Part shown: positions 8,989 through 16,867 of the stretch, one piece after another
Position numbering within the stretch: position 1 is the first letter of the stretch
Layout: each line of letters opens with the position of its first letter
NCBI RefSeq assembly: GCF_000015165.1
Contig: NC_009485.1
Coordinates: forward strand, 4,917,501-4,981,500
DNA length: 64,000 bases
Source: Bradyrhizobium sp. BTAi1
GTDB taxonomy: Bacteria; Pseudomonadota; Alphaproteobacteria; Rhizobiales; Xanthobacteraceae
Direction: 5' to 3'
Position numbers and translations under genes: made by a program
The notes under the pieces: model-generated
The model's input: the letters and a program-made list of their open reading frames with translations, nothing else
Database searches by the model: none
What the model was told of the DNA's origin: nothing

Positions 8989-9271
8989 TCGAGTAATCCC
9001 CCCACCGTCGCCAGGAACTATGCCTCCGCTCATTCGGTAAGCAAAATAGTTTATGCAGTCAGGTAATTGAATGAAGCCGAAATGTGTCCCCAGGGCAACA
9101 CCAAGGCAGCTCATTGTGCGACGCAAGGGCACCTGCGCATTACCTCCTAGATTAGTGATTTTGCTGCAGATTTTTTTTCATTAGGGTCGACCGAGGAACT
9201 GGACCTCTCGAGCAATGGCGCCCTTGAAGAATATATCTGCCGCATCTGTGGAGGCGGCTGAGGAACAGCAG

Positions 9272-9754
9272 ATGTCAGATCGTCTGCCGAAGAATCGCGA
9301 CGCTGTTCTGCGTTTCGCCCGGGAGATCGCAACGATCAACGTGCATCTCGAGGAACTGAGGTACTTCTGGGCGAAGCGAATCGGCATCAGCGGTCCACAA
9401 TGGATGATCCTGATGGCCATCTCGGAACTCGATCAGGGCGAAGGCGTCGCGGTCAATGCGGCAGCCAAGCGGCTCCACGTCGACCCCTCCTTCGTCACGA
9501 CTCAGTCGAAGCTGCTCGAGAAAAAGGGGTTCGTGCACCGCAAGCCCGCCCCGGAGGATGCACGCGTGGTCAGGATGTCCCTGACCGCCAAGACCTCGGA
9601 GCATTTTTCCGAGCTCGAAACCCACCAGGCGCAGATCTTCGGCTTCATCTTCGAGGAGTTCGACGCCTCCGAGCTTTCGACGTTCACGGACAAGCTCGCC
9701 GCGCTCAAGGAGCGCTTCGAAAAGGCGAGCGCCCGAGTCTCGCTCGGGGTCTGA
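9272..9754 (+). CDS. MarR-family winged-helix transcriptional regulator
   Basis: A DNA-binding dimer that typically represses neighbouring genes until a small phenolic or oxidative ligand binds. The winged-helix core runs through GPQWMILMAISELDQGEGVAVNAAAKRLHVDPSFVTTQSKLLEKKGFVHRKPAPEDARVVRMSLT. Within it, PSFVTTQSKLLEKKG is the recognition helix and DARVVRMSLT the wing. I favour the ATG at 9272 (MSDRLPKN, 160 aa) because GAGGA lies about seven bases upstream; an in-frame ATG at 9215 would add 19 residues but has no good ribosome site. It lies between porin copy 2 and a convergent hydrolase-fold gene. Its target is unknown. Confidence 0.88.
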   Translation: MSDRLPKNRDAVLRFAREIATINVHLEELRYFWAKRIGISGPQWMILMAISELDQGEGVAVNAAAKRLHVDPSFVTTQSKLLEKKGFVHRKPAPEDARVVRMSLTAKTSEHFSELETHQAQIFGFIFEEFDASELSTFTDKLAALKERFEKASARVSLGV

Positions 9755-9870
9755 TCGAATCGCGGCAGCCGCGGCCGTCAGGACGAGCGTGACGGTATCG
9801 ACAGCTCAACTCACAGCAACCGCTGCGCCCGGACTCGAAGCGCGTTGATCCCTTCGAGAAGCCGACCGCT

Positions 9871-11004
9871 TCAGCTCGGCAGCTTGGGAGCGCCCGCGAG
9901 ACGCGCCGCAATCCAGTCGAATATCGCGGCATTCGACTGCGCGTCGCACACGCCGCCCCGATCGCTCGGAAAGATCTTCAGCGTGACATCAAGATGCTCG
10001 CGCTTCATCTGTGCGACCAAGCGGGTCGCGATGTCGGCGCGCAACCAGCCGCGGTCAGGCAGAGCGACCAAAAGCGGACACATGATCTGTCGCGCCACGC
10101 GACAATCGCTGGCGCTTGGGAGGCAGGCGCGCTCGTCCGGAGTCAGCCGGCGAGACAAACAGACACGCTCGTGAATGTCCCAAAGTCCGGCATCACACAC
10201 CGCGGCTGCGTAGCGCGGATCAAGCGCGATCCCGCGGGCCACGAAGGACGAACTCCAATCGTCGGCCAGGATGGCGATCCTGCCGTCATCCACGTCGTCC
10301 CGTCCGCACACATAATCCATCACGCTGCCGATCGCGGTCTCGAGATCGCGATGCCCGACGATGTCCTCGAACCGGCTGGTCGGCCCAGGCCCGAGCAGAT
10401 CGACGACCAAAAGCGACAGGCCGCGCTCTGCGGCGTGTCCGGCAAGCATGAGCAGAGACTTCTCTTTACGGCGGCCGGGCTCACAGATGCAGACCACCAT
10501 CGGCGCAGGCTCTGGCCGATCGGATGCCGGGAGAAAATAGGCCTCCAGCGGATAATCCGGCCGCCAGGCGATCGTGACCACCTCGCCCTGCCGAACGCCG
10601 AGACTGAGATAGTCCAACGCGCAAGTGCGAATGCCTGCGTCTACGCTTTGCGACCGCACGGGGCAGTTGCCAATCGACGACGCGGCAACCTCATAGTAGT
10701 TGACGGCGCGAAGCCACTTTCTCCGGGCCGCTTCGAGCAGCCCTGCATCCGCGAGACTGCACGCACCGCCTCGCATGACCTCGGCCGCTCGCATCCATTC
10801 TTGGTACCAGGAGTCGGCGTCATCATTGTAGATGCGCTGCACGATCGCCAGACATTCGGCGAGTTCGCTTTCCCTTTCCGACGCGTCCAACAGACGCGTC
10901 AACGCGTCGGACACCTCTTCCCTCTCAGACCACGGCCCAAACGCCTTCAGAACGCCTTCCGAACCCATCGCGCACCGCTTCCTCGCCCGTGACGGCTTTT
11001 TCAT
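9871..11004 (-). CDS. Alpha/beta-hydrolase-fold protein with degenerate catalytic residues
   Basis: A 377-residue protein resembling the FrsA/acyl-esterase group. A helical N-terminal part (residues 1-125) is followed by an alpha/beta-hydrolase core: EAYFLPASDRPEPAPMVVCICEP (strand and oxyanion region), LSLLVVDLLGPGPT, and DDGRIAILADDWSSSFVARGIALDPRYAAAV. In catalytic relatives the last segment reads as IAIxGxSxGG. Here the expected glycine is Ala247, the nucleophilic serine position is Asp249, and the following glycines are serines. The usual C-terminal histidine region (about 347-353, SDRGGVC) has no histidine. Either it is not a hydrolase or it uses different chemistry. An ATG at 10968 with GAGGA upstream is a plausible alternative start. 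Confidence 0.72.
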   Translation of the reverse strand: MKKPSRARKRCAMGSEGVLKAFGPWSEREEVSDALTRLLDASERESELAECLAIVQRIYNDDADSWYQEWMRAAEVMRGGACSLADAGLLEAARRKWLRAVNYYEVAASSIGNCPVRSQSVDAGIRTCALDYLSLGVRQGEVVTIAWRPDYPLEAYFLPASDRPEPAPMVVCICEPGRRKEKSLLMLAGHAAERGLSLLVVDLLGPGPTSRFEDIVGHRDLETAIGSVMDYVCGRDDVDDGRIAILADDWSSSFVARGIALDPRYAAAVCDAGLWDIHERVCLSRRLTPDERACLPSASDCRVARQIMCPLLVALPDRGWLRADIATRLVAQMKREHLDVTLKIFPSDRGGVCDAQSNAAIFDWIAARLAGAPKLPS

Positions 11005-11216
11005 CCGTCATCTGTTTGTCAGACTGTGATGATCCGCGAATTCACGGTCAAGCCACGTCGTGACTCTTTTTTCCGTATGTTTCTGGAGGTTAGCAACCGG
11101 TCGCGTCACCATAGCACAGGGTCGCTGATGCCAATGCGGCTCGAGCACGCCCCCATATGGAGAGAGCTTCAACGCGAAGCGGAAGGACCGGAGCCCGCGC
11201 GGGTTCCGCCCAAATG

Positions 11217-11306
11217 AAGAAACCCCCGACGGGGCATCGTCGAGGGCTTCGGAGATTCAACATTGGACGGTAGCATTCGGCCGGTACACAGCTGATGTAG
11301 CGACGC
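11217..11306 (-). ncRNA. Candidate small RNA (orphan promoter plus terminator)
   Basis: A segment of about 90 nt on the minus strand bounded by a sigma70-like promoter (TTGAAA at 11335-11340, 16-base spacer, GATAAT at 11313-11318) and an intrinsic terminator at 11223-11246. No convincing reading frame fits between them, because the only ATG-led frame runs through the terminator. No gene upstream on this strand explains the terminator unless porin copy 3 reads through its own. Predicted from sequence only; both ends are approximate. Confidence 0.4.
11223..11246 (-). terminator. Intrinsic terminator without an obvious gene
   Basis: On the minus strand CCCTCGACG pairs with CGTCGGGGG (nine pairs, one G-U) around a 6-base loop and is followed by TTTCTTCATTT. 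It lies more than 440 bases beyond the porin copy 3 terminator, so it probably ends an independent short transcript. Confidence 0.65.
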
Positions 11307-11312
11307 TGGAAA

Positions 11313-11340
11313 ATTATCTTATCAACTCATCTAATTTCAA
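11313..11340 (-). promoter_or_regulatory. Sigma70-like promoter for the candidate small RNA
   Basis: On the minus strand, TTGAAA, a 16-base spacer and GATAAT, close to the bacterial housekeeping consensus and lying in an unusually AT-rich patch (11310-11400) of a GC-rich genome. The expected start point is near 11306. Confidence 0.45.
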
Positions 11341-11688
11341 TACCCAATTATCGAAACCGGAAAAATTCTTATAAGGCCCTGTTGATAAACGTCTTTTATC
11401 GCTGTGCTCATTGCCCTCGGCGCGTGATCGCGGCTCGACCCGCGCTTTTCAGCGATAGAGATTGGATTCCAGATCGGCATGATGCGGCGCAAGCAGGCCC
11501 CGTCTCGCCGCACTGCGCACAGAAATCAGGCTCTCACGTCTCCATCCTCACGCGGCGGAGCGACGAGACGAAACGCGCAGCACTGCCGCCCTGCGGTCAT
11601 CGCCCTGCCCGACGCCACGATCCGATCCTAACACGCGGCGGGCCGAGGCGTGTGCCCACCTTCGGAGACAAGCACCACACAAACAAAA

Positions 11689-11714
11689 ATCCCCGGCAGT
11701 TGCCTGCCGGGGAT
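11689..11714 (-). terminator. Intrinsic terminator of porin copy 3
   Basis: An 11-bp perfect stem ATCCCCGGCAG / CTGCCGGGGAT with a TTGC loop, followed on the minus strand by TTTTTGTTTG. Core stem and loop match the terminator of porin copy 2. Confidence 0.92.
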
Positions 11715-11738
11715 CCTTGAACCGATCTCTCGATCAGA

Positions 11739-13304
11739 TCAGAAGTTGCGCTGAGCGCGGAGCAGCAAGGAGACCGAGTTCTGGTCCTTGAGCTGGTAGG
11801 TCGCAGCCGGCTTCGCGATGCCAGCCGAACCCGGATAGGCGATGTTGCCGGTGTACTTCTGGTCGAGGTTCGTCCAGGCAACGTCAGCCGAGAAGGTCAG
11901 GTTCTTGACCGGGGTCCAACGGGTGATCACACCCAGCGAGGAGATGTTGAAGTCGGGGTTGCAGGTGAAGCCTGCGCCCGCGATCGTCGTCATCGCCGCG
12001 CTGCCGCAGATCAGGCCCTTGGCAGTGTTGTTGTAGCTCACGGCAGCCCACGAACCGTAGATCGCCGAGTTCCAGGTCGGGCTCCAGTTGTGGGTGTAAG
12101 CGCCACGGAAGCCGTAGGTCGTGGTCAGCTGCTGCTCGCCACCGTTCACGTAGACGGAGTCGCTCAGGCCAGCGAAGGCCAGCGTGCCGTACACGCCAGG
12201 CGTGCTGCTGCCGCCGTACATCGCATAGGTGGTCGGAACCAGGCTCTGCGCGTTGTAGCGGCTCGCACCGTTGGTGTAGACGCCCTGGATGCTGATCGTG
12301 TCGCCGGGGCCAGTCGGGATGTTCTTGATCGACAAGGCCAGCTGAGCAGCCCAGCCCCACTTGTCGCCCGGATGACCCGAGGTCTCCGAAGCGCCGTAGT
12401 AGCCGGTGTGGTTGTCATGCGCCGCGAACGACGCCTGGAACAGACCCCAAGCCTGGTCGACACGGACCATACCGACGATGTCCGGAGCAACGTTGCCGCC
12501 GTAGCTGTTGCTGCCGTAGGCGCCGCCGATGATGCCGGCCGCGGTGATGCCCGACACGTTCCAGAGGTTGGTCTGGTAGTACTGGGTCGCATCCTGCGCC
12601 GAGATCGCCGCCGTGATGCCCGAGCCGAAATCGGCGGTGTAGGTGAACTGGTTGACACCGGTGACAGTGCCGCCGCCGCCCCACAGACCGTCGAAGTTGT
12701 TGCCCGGGTAGTTGGTCCAGGGCGCGTCGAACTGCGACACGGCCTTACCCATGGTGAAGCCAGCGAACTGGATGAAGGCATAGTACACGCCGAGCGAGCC
12801 ACCGGCGATGCCGCCGTCGGTCGGGTTGACGCTGGTCGCACCAGCGGTCGCGGTACCAGCGGCGTTCAGGCCGATGGCGCTGCTGTAGGCGGTGCCGCCA
12901 GCAGCCGAACCGGTGCCGCCGTAGGTGCCCGAGGTCCAGGTGAACGTCGCATCGAAGTAGGTGCGGACCACGCCGTATTCGGTCGCGGTGCGCGTGTCGA
13001 TGTTCAGGTCCTGACGAGCGCGGCTGTAGAAGTAGTTGCTCAGACGGTTGTTCGCACCGGAAACGCCGTTGACGGCGTTGTTGTACTGGCCGTTGCTGGC
13101 GAACGACGTCTCAGCACGGAGATAGCCGCCGAGCTTGATGCAGGTGTCGGTGCCGGGGATGTAGTAGAAGCCAGCGCCGTAGAGGGAGCAGACCTTCACA
13201 TATTCGACCGCCTTGGCCTTGATCGGAAGGTCAGCTGCCTGGGCCCCAGACATGGCGACGAGAGCTGCCGCCGAGCCCAGGACGAGGCTCTTGATCGTGT
13301 TCAT
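11739..13304 (-). CDS. Outer-membrane porin (Porin_2 family), copy 3
   Basis: A 521-residue trimeric-type general porin. MNTIKSLVLGSAAALVAMSG begins a signal peptide cleaved near AQAADLPIKAK. The mature protein starts with the family segment VKVCSLYGAGFYYIPGTDTC, continues through FAGFTMGKAVSQFDAPW and NFDGLWGGGGTVTGVNQF, and ends in LLRAQRNF with a terminal phenylalanine. The start at 13304 is preceded by GGAGG with appropriate spacing. Its barrel resembles copy 2 in the first third and copy 1 in the last third (for example YGFRGAYTHNW and AKGLIC), suggesting segmental exchange among the copies. Confidence 0.95.
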   Translation of the reverse strand: MNTIKSLVLGSAAALVAMSGAQAADLPIKAKAVEYVKVCSLYGAGFYYIPGTDTCIKLGGYLRAETSFASNGQYNNAVNGVSGANNRLSNYFYSRARQDLNIDTRTATEYGVVRTYFDATFTWTSGTYGGTGSAAGGTAYSSAIGLNAAGTATAGATSVNPTDGGIAGGSLGVYYAFIQFAGFTMGKAVSQFDAPWTNYPGNNFDGLWGGGGTVTGVNQFTYTADFGSGITAAISAQDATQYYQTNLWNVSGITAAGIIGGAYGSNSYGGNVAPDIVGMVRVDQAWGLFQASFAAHDNHTGYYGASETSGHPGDKWGWAAQLALSIKNIPTGPGDTISIQGVYTNGASRYNAQSLVPTTYAMYGGSSTPGVYGTLAFAGLSDSVYVNGGEQQLTTTYGFRGAYTHNWSPTWNSAIYGSWAAVSYNNTAKGLICGSAAMTTIAGAGFTCNPDFNISSLGVITRWTPVKNLTFSADVAWTNLDQKYTGNIAYPGSAGIAKPAATYQLKDQNSVSLLLRAQRNF

Positions 13305-14047
13305 AATGTTAAACCTCCAAGTTGCTCAGTCAGGGAAGGTTCCGCTCCGCTGGGTGTGAGTCACCCTTGAGGTTGGCCCCGTAATCCCCTCTTCGACCCG
13401 TCGCTCAGCCGCTTCGCGCTATCGGACACACCCGCATGAACGCGAGGGACTTGAGCGAACGACCTCAACGGGACGACGCAGGGATGCCCCCCTTCGTCGT
13501 GGGAGCAGAATTACCGAAGGACTTTGCACACGCAACAAAGGAACCATCATTGCGGCGGTCAGCGGGCGCCTTTTTGGAGGTGTGTTGCACAAAAGGCACG
13601 GAGCCGTGGTTCTGCGGGATCGGCTAAGCATTTGTTTATATTATTATTTTATGACAGCGCAATCTCCGGTAATTAGAGGCGCCACACTTCCCTCCCAACG
13701 AACCGGGCGCAACTCGGGCAGCTTGGATGCTGAATCTCGACATAGCCCCAGCGAGAATCGGGATGGACGCCGGAGGTGTGGCAAATAGGTTCCAGTTCAC
13801 CCGGAGTGTCCGAAGGCTACGTCGGCAACACCGTTCGAAGCATGGCGACTCGGCTGCTCGGTTCTCATCGGTGAGTTGGAATCAGGCTTGGCAGCAACTC
13901 TCCGGCGGTGAGGCGCCGGCCGCCGCGTTCCGGCCGTGTCGAGCCTCACCTCCTGCCCGATTAGCTATGCGCAGCTGTGAGGATTTCCGATCGGCGTGCA
14001 ATCTGCCGCTTGCGGCTCGGCGCGTCGTCGGGCATACCGACCGCGTT
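13305..14047. other. Intergenic region upstream of porin copy 3
   Basis: About 740 bases. The first 170 hold the leader and promoter region of porin copy 3, including the element shared with copy 2. An AT-rich patch at 13625-13660 (tttgtttatattattatttt) could be a promoter or curved DNA. No reading frame here looks coding, and the last 200 bases before the tRNA show no recognisable gene. Confidence 0.4.
13409..13476 (-). promoter_or_regulatory. Conserved element upstream of porin copy 3
   Basis: Second copy of the element at 8919-8988, with the same sub-blocks (CGCTTCGCGC, ATCGGACACACCCGCAT, CGCGAGGGACTT, CGGGACGA) in the same order. It lies about 105 bases upstream of the copy 3 start, similar to its position before copy 2, which suggests shared control of the two porins. 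Confidence 0.6.
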
Positions 14048-14141
14048 GGAGACGTGGCCGAGTGGCTGAAGGCGGCGGTTTGCTAAACCGTTATAGGGTT
14101 GTAAAGCCCTATCGAGGGTTCGAATCCCTCCGTCTCCGCCA
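14048..14141 (+). tRNA. tRNA-Ser (anticodon GCT)
   Basis: A 94-nt class II tRNA. The acceptor stem GGAGACG pairs with CGTCTCC. The D arm contains TGGCCGAGTGGCTGAAGGC, the anticodon loop is TTGCTAA (anticodon GCT, reading AGC/AGU), a long variable arm follows (TTATAGGGTTGTAAAGCCCTAT), and the T arm is GAGGGTTCGAATCCCTC. The discriminator G and CCA are encoded. The last bases and the following TTTA are repeated immediately downstream. Confidence 0.97.
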
Positions 14142-14166
14142 GCCTTTATGTCTCCGCCAGCCTTTA
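14132..14166. repeat. 17-bp direct repeat of the tRNA-Ser 3' end
   Basis: GTCTCCGCCAGCCTTTA occurs at 14132-14148, spanning the last bases of tRNA-Ser, and again at 14150-14166, with one base between. tRNA 3' ends are common integrase attachment sites, so this could be a scar of integration and excision or a simple tandem slip. No integrase gene is nearby. Confidence 0.75.
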
Positions 14167-14322
14167 AATCATCCGCGTTCGCATTCCCTGGACTTCGCTG
14201 TCTTCATATAGAGTGTGGGGATCGGACGCCCGGTCACGTCGAGCGCCGCAATCCGGCAGGACCGATCGCCCCAGTCCCGACCGCAGCGGGCTGCGACGGA
14301 CGCGCAGCCGGACCGCGCGCGA

Positions 14323-14676
14323 TCAGTCGAACAGCCCCCGCGTCACGTTGATGATGAAGGCCGCGGGCATGCCGATCACGGCACCGATGAAGCCGTAGAA
14401 CAACGCCGTTCCGGCCGAGGCCACACCGCCCGGCCCCATCACGGCTCCATAAAATCCGCCCAGCCCGGCACACAGCAGAGTGACGATCACGAGGCGCCGG
14501 TCGTTGGACGCCTCGATCCGCAACCGCCGCAACTCACGCCGGCTCTGCACCACGGGACCGGCAGGCTCGGTCGACCCGCAATGCGGACAGGCCGCAGCCG
14601 TGAAGGACACAGCTTGTCCGCAATCATGGCACTCGATCAGCTCCGGCCGCGATGCACGGCCCTGTTTCGCGACCAT
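14323..14676 (-). CDS. Zinc-ribbon small membrane protein
   Basis: A 117-residue protein of unknown function. An N-terminal zinc ribbon has two CxxC knuckles (ECHDCGQAVSFTAAACPHCGS, roughly residues 12-32). A charged linker rich in arginine follows, then two hydrophobic helices: LVIVTLLCAGLGGFYGAVMG and ALFYGFIGAVIGMPAAFII. I chose the ATG at 14676 because GGGAGC precedes it and because a longer frame would run into tetR. It follows tetR by about 50 bases on the same strand and may be cotranscribed with the efflux genes. Similar ribbon-plus-helix proteins are common and uncharacterised. Confidence 0.68.
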   Translation of the reverse strand: MVAKQGRASRPELIECHDCGQAVSFTAAACPHCGSTEPAGPVVQSRRELRRLRIEASNDRRLVIVTLLCAGLGGFYGAVMGPGGVASAGTALFYGFIGAVIGMPAAFIINVTRGLFD

Positions 14677-14726
14677 CCTGCTCCCGTCCAGCCACCCCGC
14701 ATGCCCCGCCATCATTCCGATAGCGA

Positions 14727-15335
14727 TCACTCCGGCCGAAGGGAAGTGCCGGACGCGCGGCTCATCCGCAGCGCGAGCGCATCGCGGAACATGCGCCACA
14801 TGGCCTCCTTGCGGATCTCCGTTTCCGCCTGGTCGGCGTAAATCATCACCACAAACAGGCTCTCGACAATGCCAAGATAGGCGTGGCCGAAGCGCGATCG
14901 ATCGGGCGGCGACAAGACGTCCGGCACTTGCGCGAGAAAGCACGCCTGCAAGCACTCGAGAAAACCAATATAGATCTTGCCGATCACCGGCTTCAGCGCA
15001 ACCGGCGGCAGAAACGCGGTCCGCAGCAGAAACCGCAGATGCACCGAGGCGTCGTAGCGCGCTGCGAGGACCTCGATATAGGCGCCTCCCGGCTCGCCTG
15101 CGGAGGGCGGCGCGGCCAGCGTCGCCATCACGAAATCACGCTCGATCCGGGCCGCGTCCTCCAGCACCAGCAGGAAAAGCTCGTCCTTGCTGGCGACGTG
15201 GGAATAGAGCGAGGCCTTTCTGATGCCGACCATGCCGGCAATCTCGTTCAGTGAGGCCGCGTCATACCCCGCCACGGCAAAATGCTGAACGGCGGCATCG
15301 CAAATCCGGGCAAGCGATGGAGATCTGGATTTCAT
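14727..15335 (-). CDS. TetR/AcrR-family transcriptional repressor
   Basis: A 202-residue ligand-responsive repressor. The N-terminal helix-turn-helix reads AAVQHFAVAGYDAASLNEIAGMVGIRKASLYSHVASKDELF, with GIRKASLYSHVASK as the recognition helix and following helix. The C-terminal two thirds are a variable helical ligand-binding and dimer domain. The ATG at 15335 is the natural start; the frame stays open upstream only as a shadow inside the transporter gene. It begins about 20 bases after the Bcr/CflA transporter gene stop, so the pair form an operon. The operator-like palindrome at 16633-16650 is its probable target. Confidence 0.9.
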   Translation of the reverse strand: MKSRSPSLARICDAAVQHFAVAGYDAASLNEIAGMVGIRKASLYSHVASKDELFLLVLEDAARIERDFVMATLAAPPSAGEPGGAYIEVLAARYDASVHLRFLLRTAFLPPVALKPVIGKIYIGFLECLQACFLAQVPDVLSPPDRSRFGHAYLGIVESLFVVMIYADQAETEIRKEAMWRMFRDALALRMSRASGTSLRPE

Positions 15336-15355
15336 CGAAGCGTCCCCTGCCAGTC

Positions 15356-16564
15356 TCAGTGCTGCACGACCCGAACACCCTGGCCAGCCACCATGCGCAG
15401 GGAGGCAAGGGTCAGGCCGGCCGTCACGACCCCGGCCAGCGCAAGAAAGGCCAGCCACCATGCGGGGCCGATCTCGGCCAGCAGCGCAGCCAAGGGCGTC
15501 GCCGCCGCCCCAAGCACCAGCGGAACCGCCCCAAGCAGCGCCGTGCTTGCGCCAAGCGCTGACGCGCGCGAGGCGAGCGCAATCGATGTCAGCGTGGCCT
15601 CTGCAGTGCCGAGACCGGCGAGCGTCAGGATCATGCCGGCGACGATTCCGGGGAGACCGATACCGACCAGCACCGACACCCATCCGATCAGCGCGCCGCC
15701 CAGCATCGCCAGCACCCCGGCCAAGGCAAGCCTCTCGACATCGAACGTCTTGACCAGCCTCGCGCAGATGATCGCGCCGATCAGAACGGCGATCCCCGTC
15801 GCGCCGAAGATGAAGCCGAACTCGCGCGACGGCAGGCCATAGAACGACTGATACACATAGGACGCGCCGCCGATATAGCCGAACAGAATAAAGAAGACGC
15901 CGGAGAGCGCGAGGCCCGGCACCAAGAAGCGTCGATCCATGACAATGCTAACATAGGTCCGCCACACCTGAACGGGATGGAGTGACGATCGCTTGTTCGG
16001 CGGCAAGCTCTCAGGCAGCCTCGTGAACGTATTCGCGAGCACGATCGCGCCGAGAGCGGCAAGAAAGTAGAAGACCGCGCGCCAGCCGAGCCCGGCGCCG
16101 ATCATTCCGCCCAGCACCGGCGCCATCACCGGGCCGAGCCCTTGGATCGTCATCAGCAACGCGAAAATCTGCACGGCCGCGACACCCGAGGCGATGTCGC
16201 GCACGGTGCTCATCGCCGTCACGATCGCAAGTGACGCCGCCAAGCCTTGCAGCAACCGCGCGAGCAGCAACGCCTCGACCGAGTGCGCCACCGCCGCGCA
16301 GAGCGACGCCACCACGAAGATCGCGAGGGCGACAAGCAAGGGCCGGCGACGACCATAGGCGTCGATGACCGGACCGAAGACGATCTGCCCTGCCCCCATG
16401 GCCAGCAGGAACACCATCAATGTCAGCTGCATCGCGGGATAGGTCGTGTTCATCTCCTCGGCCATCACCGGGAGCGAGGGCAGATACATGTCGACCGACA
16501 CCGGGGCGAGCAGCGTGATCAGGCCCAGCGCAACAGCGACGGAGAACGGTACGGATTGCGTCAT
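15356..16564 (-). CDS. Bcr/CflA-family multidrug efflux transporter (MFS)
   Basis: A 402-residue, 12-helix major facilitator proton antiporter of the inner membrane that likely exports drugs or toxic compounds. The N-terminus LGLITLLAPVSVDMYLPSLPVMAEEM is the Bcr/CflA signature, including the DMYLPSLP motif. It is followed by GAGQIVFGPVIDAYGRRRPLL (the MFS motif A loop) and by RLLQGLAASLAIVTAMSTVRD in helix 4 and 5. Length and topology fit the family. tetR is directly downstream in the same operon, and the probable operator lies 69 bases upstream of the start. The exported substrate cannot be deduced. Confidence 0.93.
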   Translation of the reverse strand: MTQSVPFSVAVALGLITLLAPVSVDMYLPSLPVMAEEMNTTYPAMQLTLMVFLLAMGAGQIVFGPVIDAYGRRRPLLVALAIFVVASLCAAVAHSVEALLLARLLQGLAASLAIVTAMSTVRDIASGVAAVQIFALLMTIQGLGPVMAPVLGGMIGAGLGWRAVFYFLAALGAIVLANTFTRLPESLPPNKRSSLHPVQVWRTYVSIVMDRRFLVPGLALSGVFFILFGYIGGASYVYQSFYGLPSREFGFIFGATGIAVLIGAIICARLVKTFDVERLALAGVLAMLGGALIGWVSVLVGIGLPGIVAGMILTLAGLGTAEATLTSIALASRASALGASTALLGAVPLVLGAAATPLAALLAEIGPAWWLAFLALAGVVTAGLTLASLRMVAGQGVRVVQH

Positions 16565-16632
16565 GATTGGTGAATGTCGGTCAGCTGTGAGGACCGCCGT
16601 CGCCGGGGGCCCAAGCCTTCGTGAGGCGATAC

Positions 16633-16650
16633 CTACCTACCGATAGGTAG
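16633..16650. promoter_or_regulatory. TetR-type operator palindrome
   Basis: CTACCTACCGATAGGTAG is an 18-bp palindrome with mismatches at only two symmetric positions, resembling classic TetR-family operators with CTACC half-sites. Its position 69 bases upstream of the transporter start fits repression of the transporter-tetR operon and autoregulation. Confidence 0.65.
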
Positions 16651-16867
16651 CCAATATGGCAAGTGCGGCGATGTCGCAGGCGGCGGTGCCGCAATAGAAT
16701 GTGTGTCGTGGGGAAAAATAGCCGCAGGTCCTGCGGCCGAGTGGCGATCGCGCCCAATCAAAGACGGCAGGACGCGCGCACGACGGCTGAATGTCGAAAG
16801 CCGCCAGGCGTGTCGCCCAGCGGCTCATGCGATCCGGCACCATGCGCGCCGCGCCAATGATGTCCGT

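Noticed and set aside
14132..14166. An integrated genomic island at tRNA-Ser
   Set aside because: The two copies of the tRNA end are one base apart and no integrase or mobile gene is nearby; only a scar is possible.
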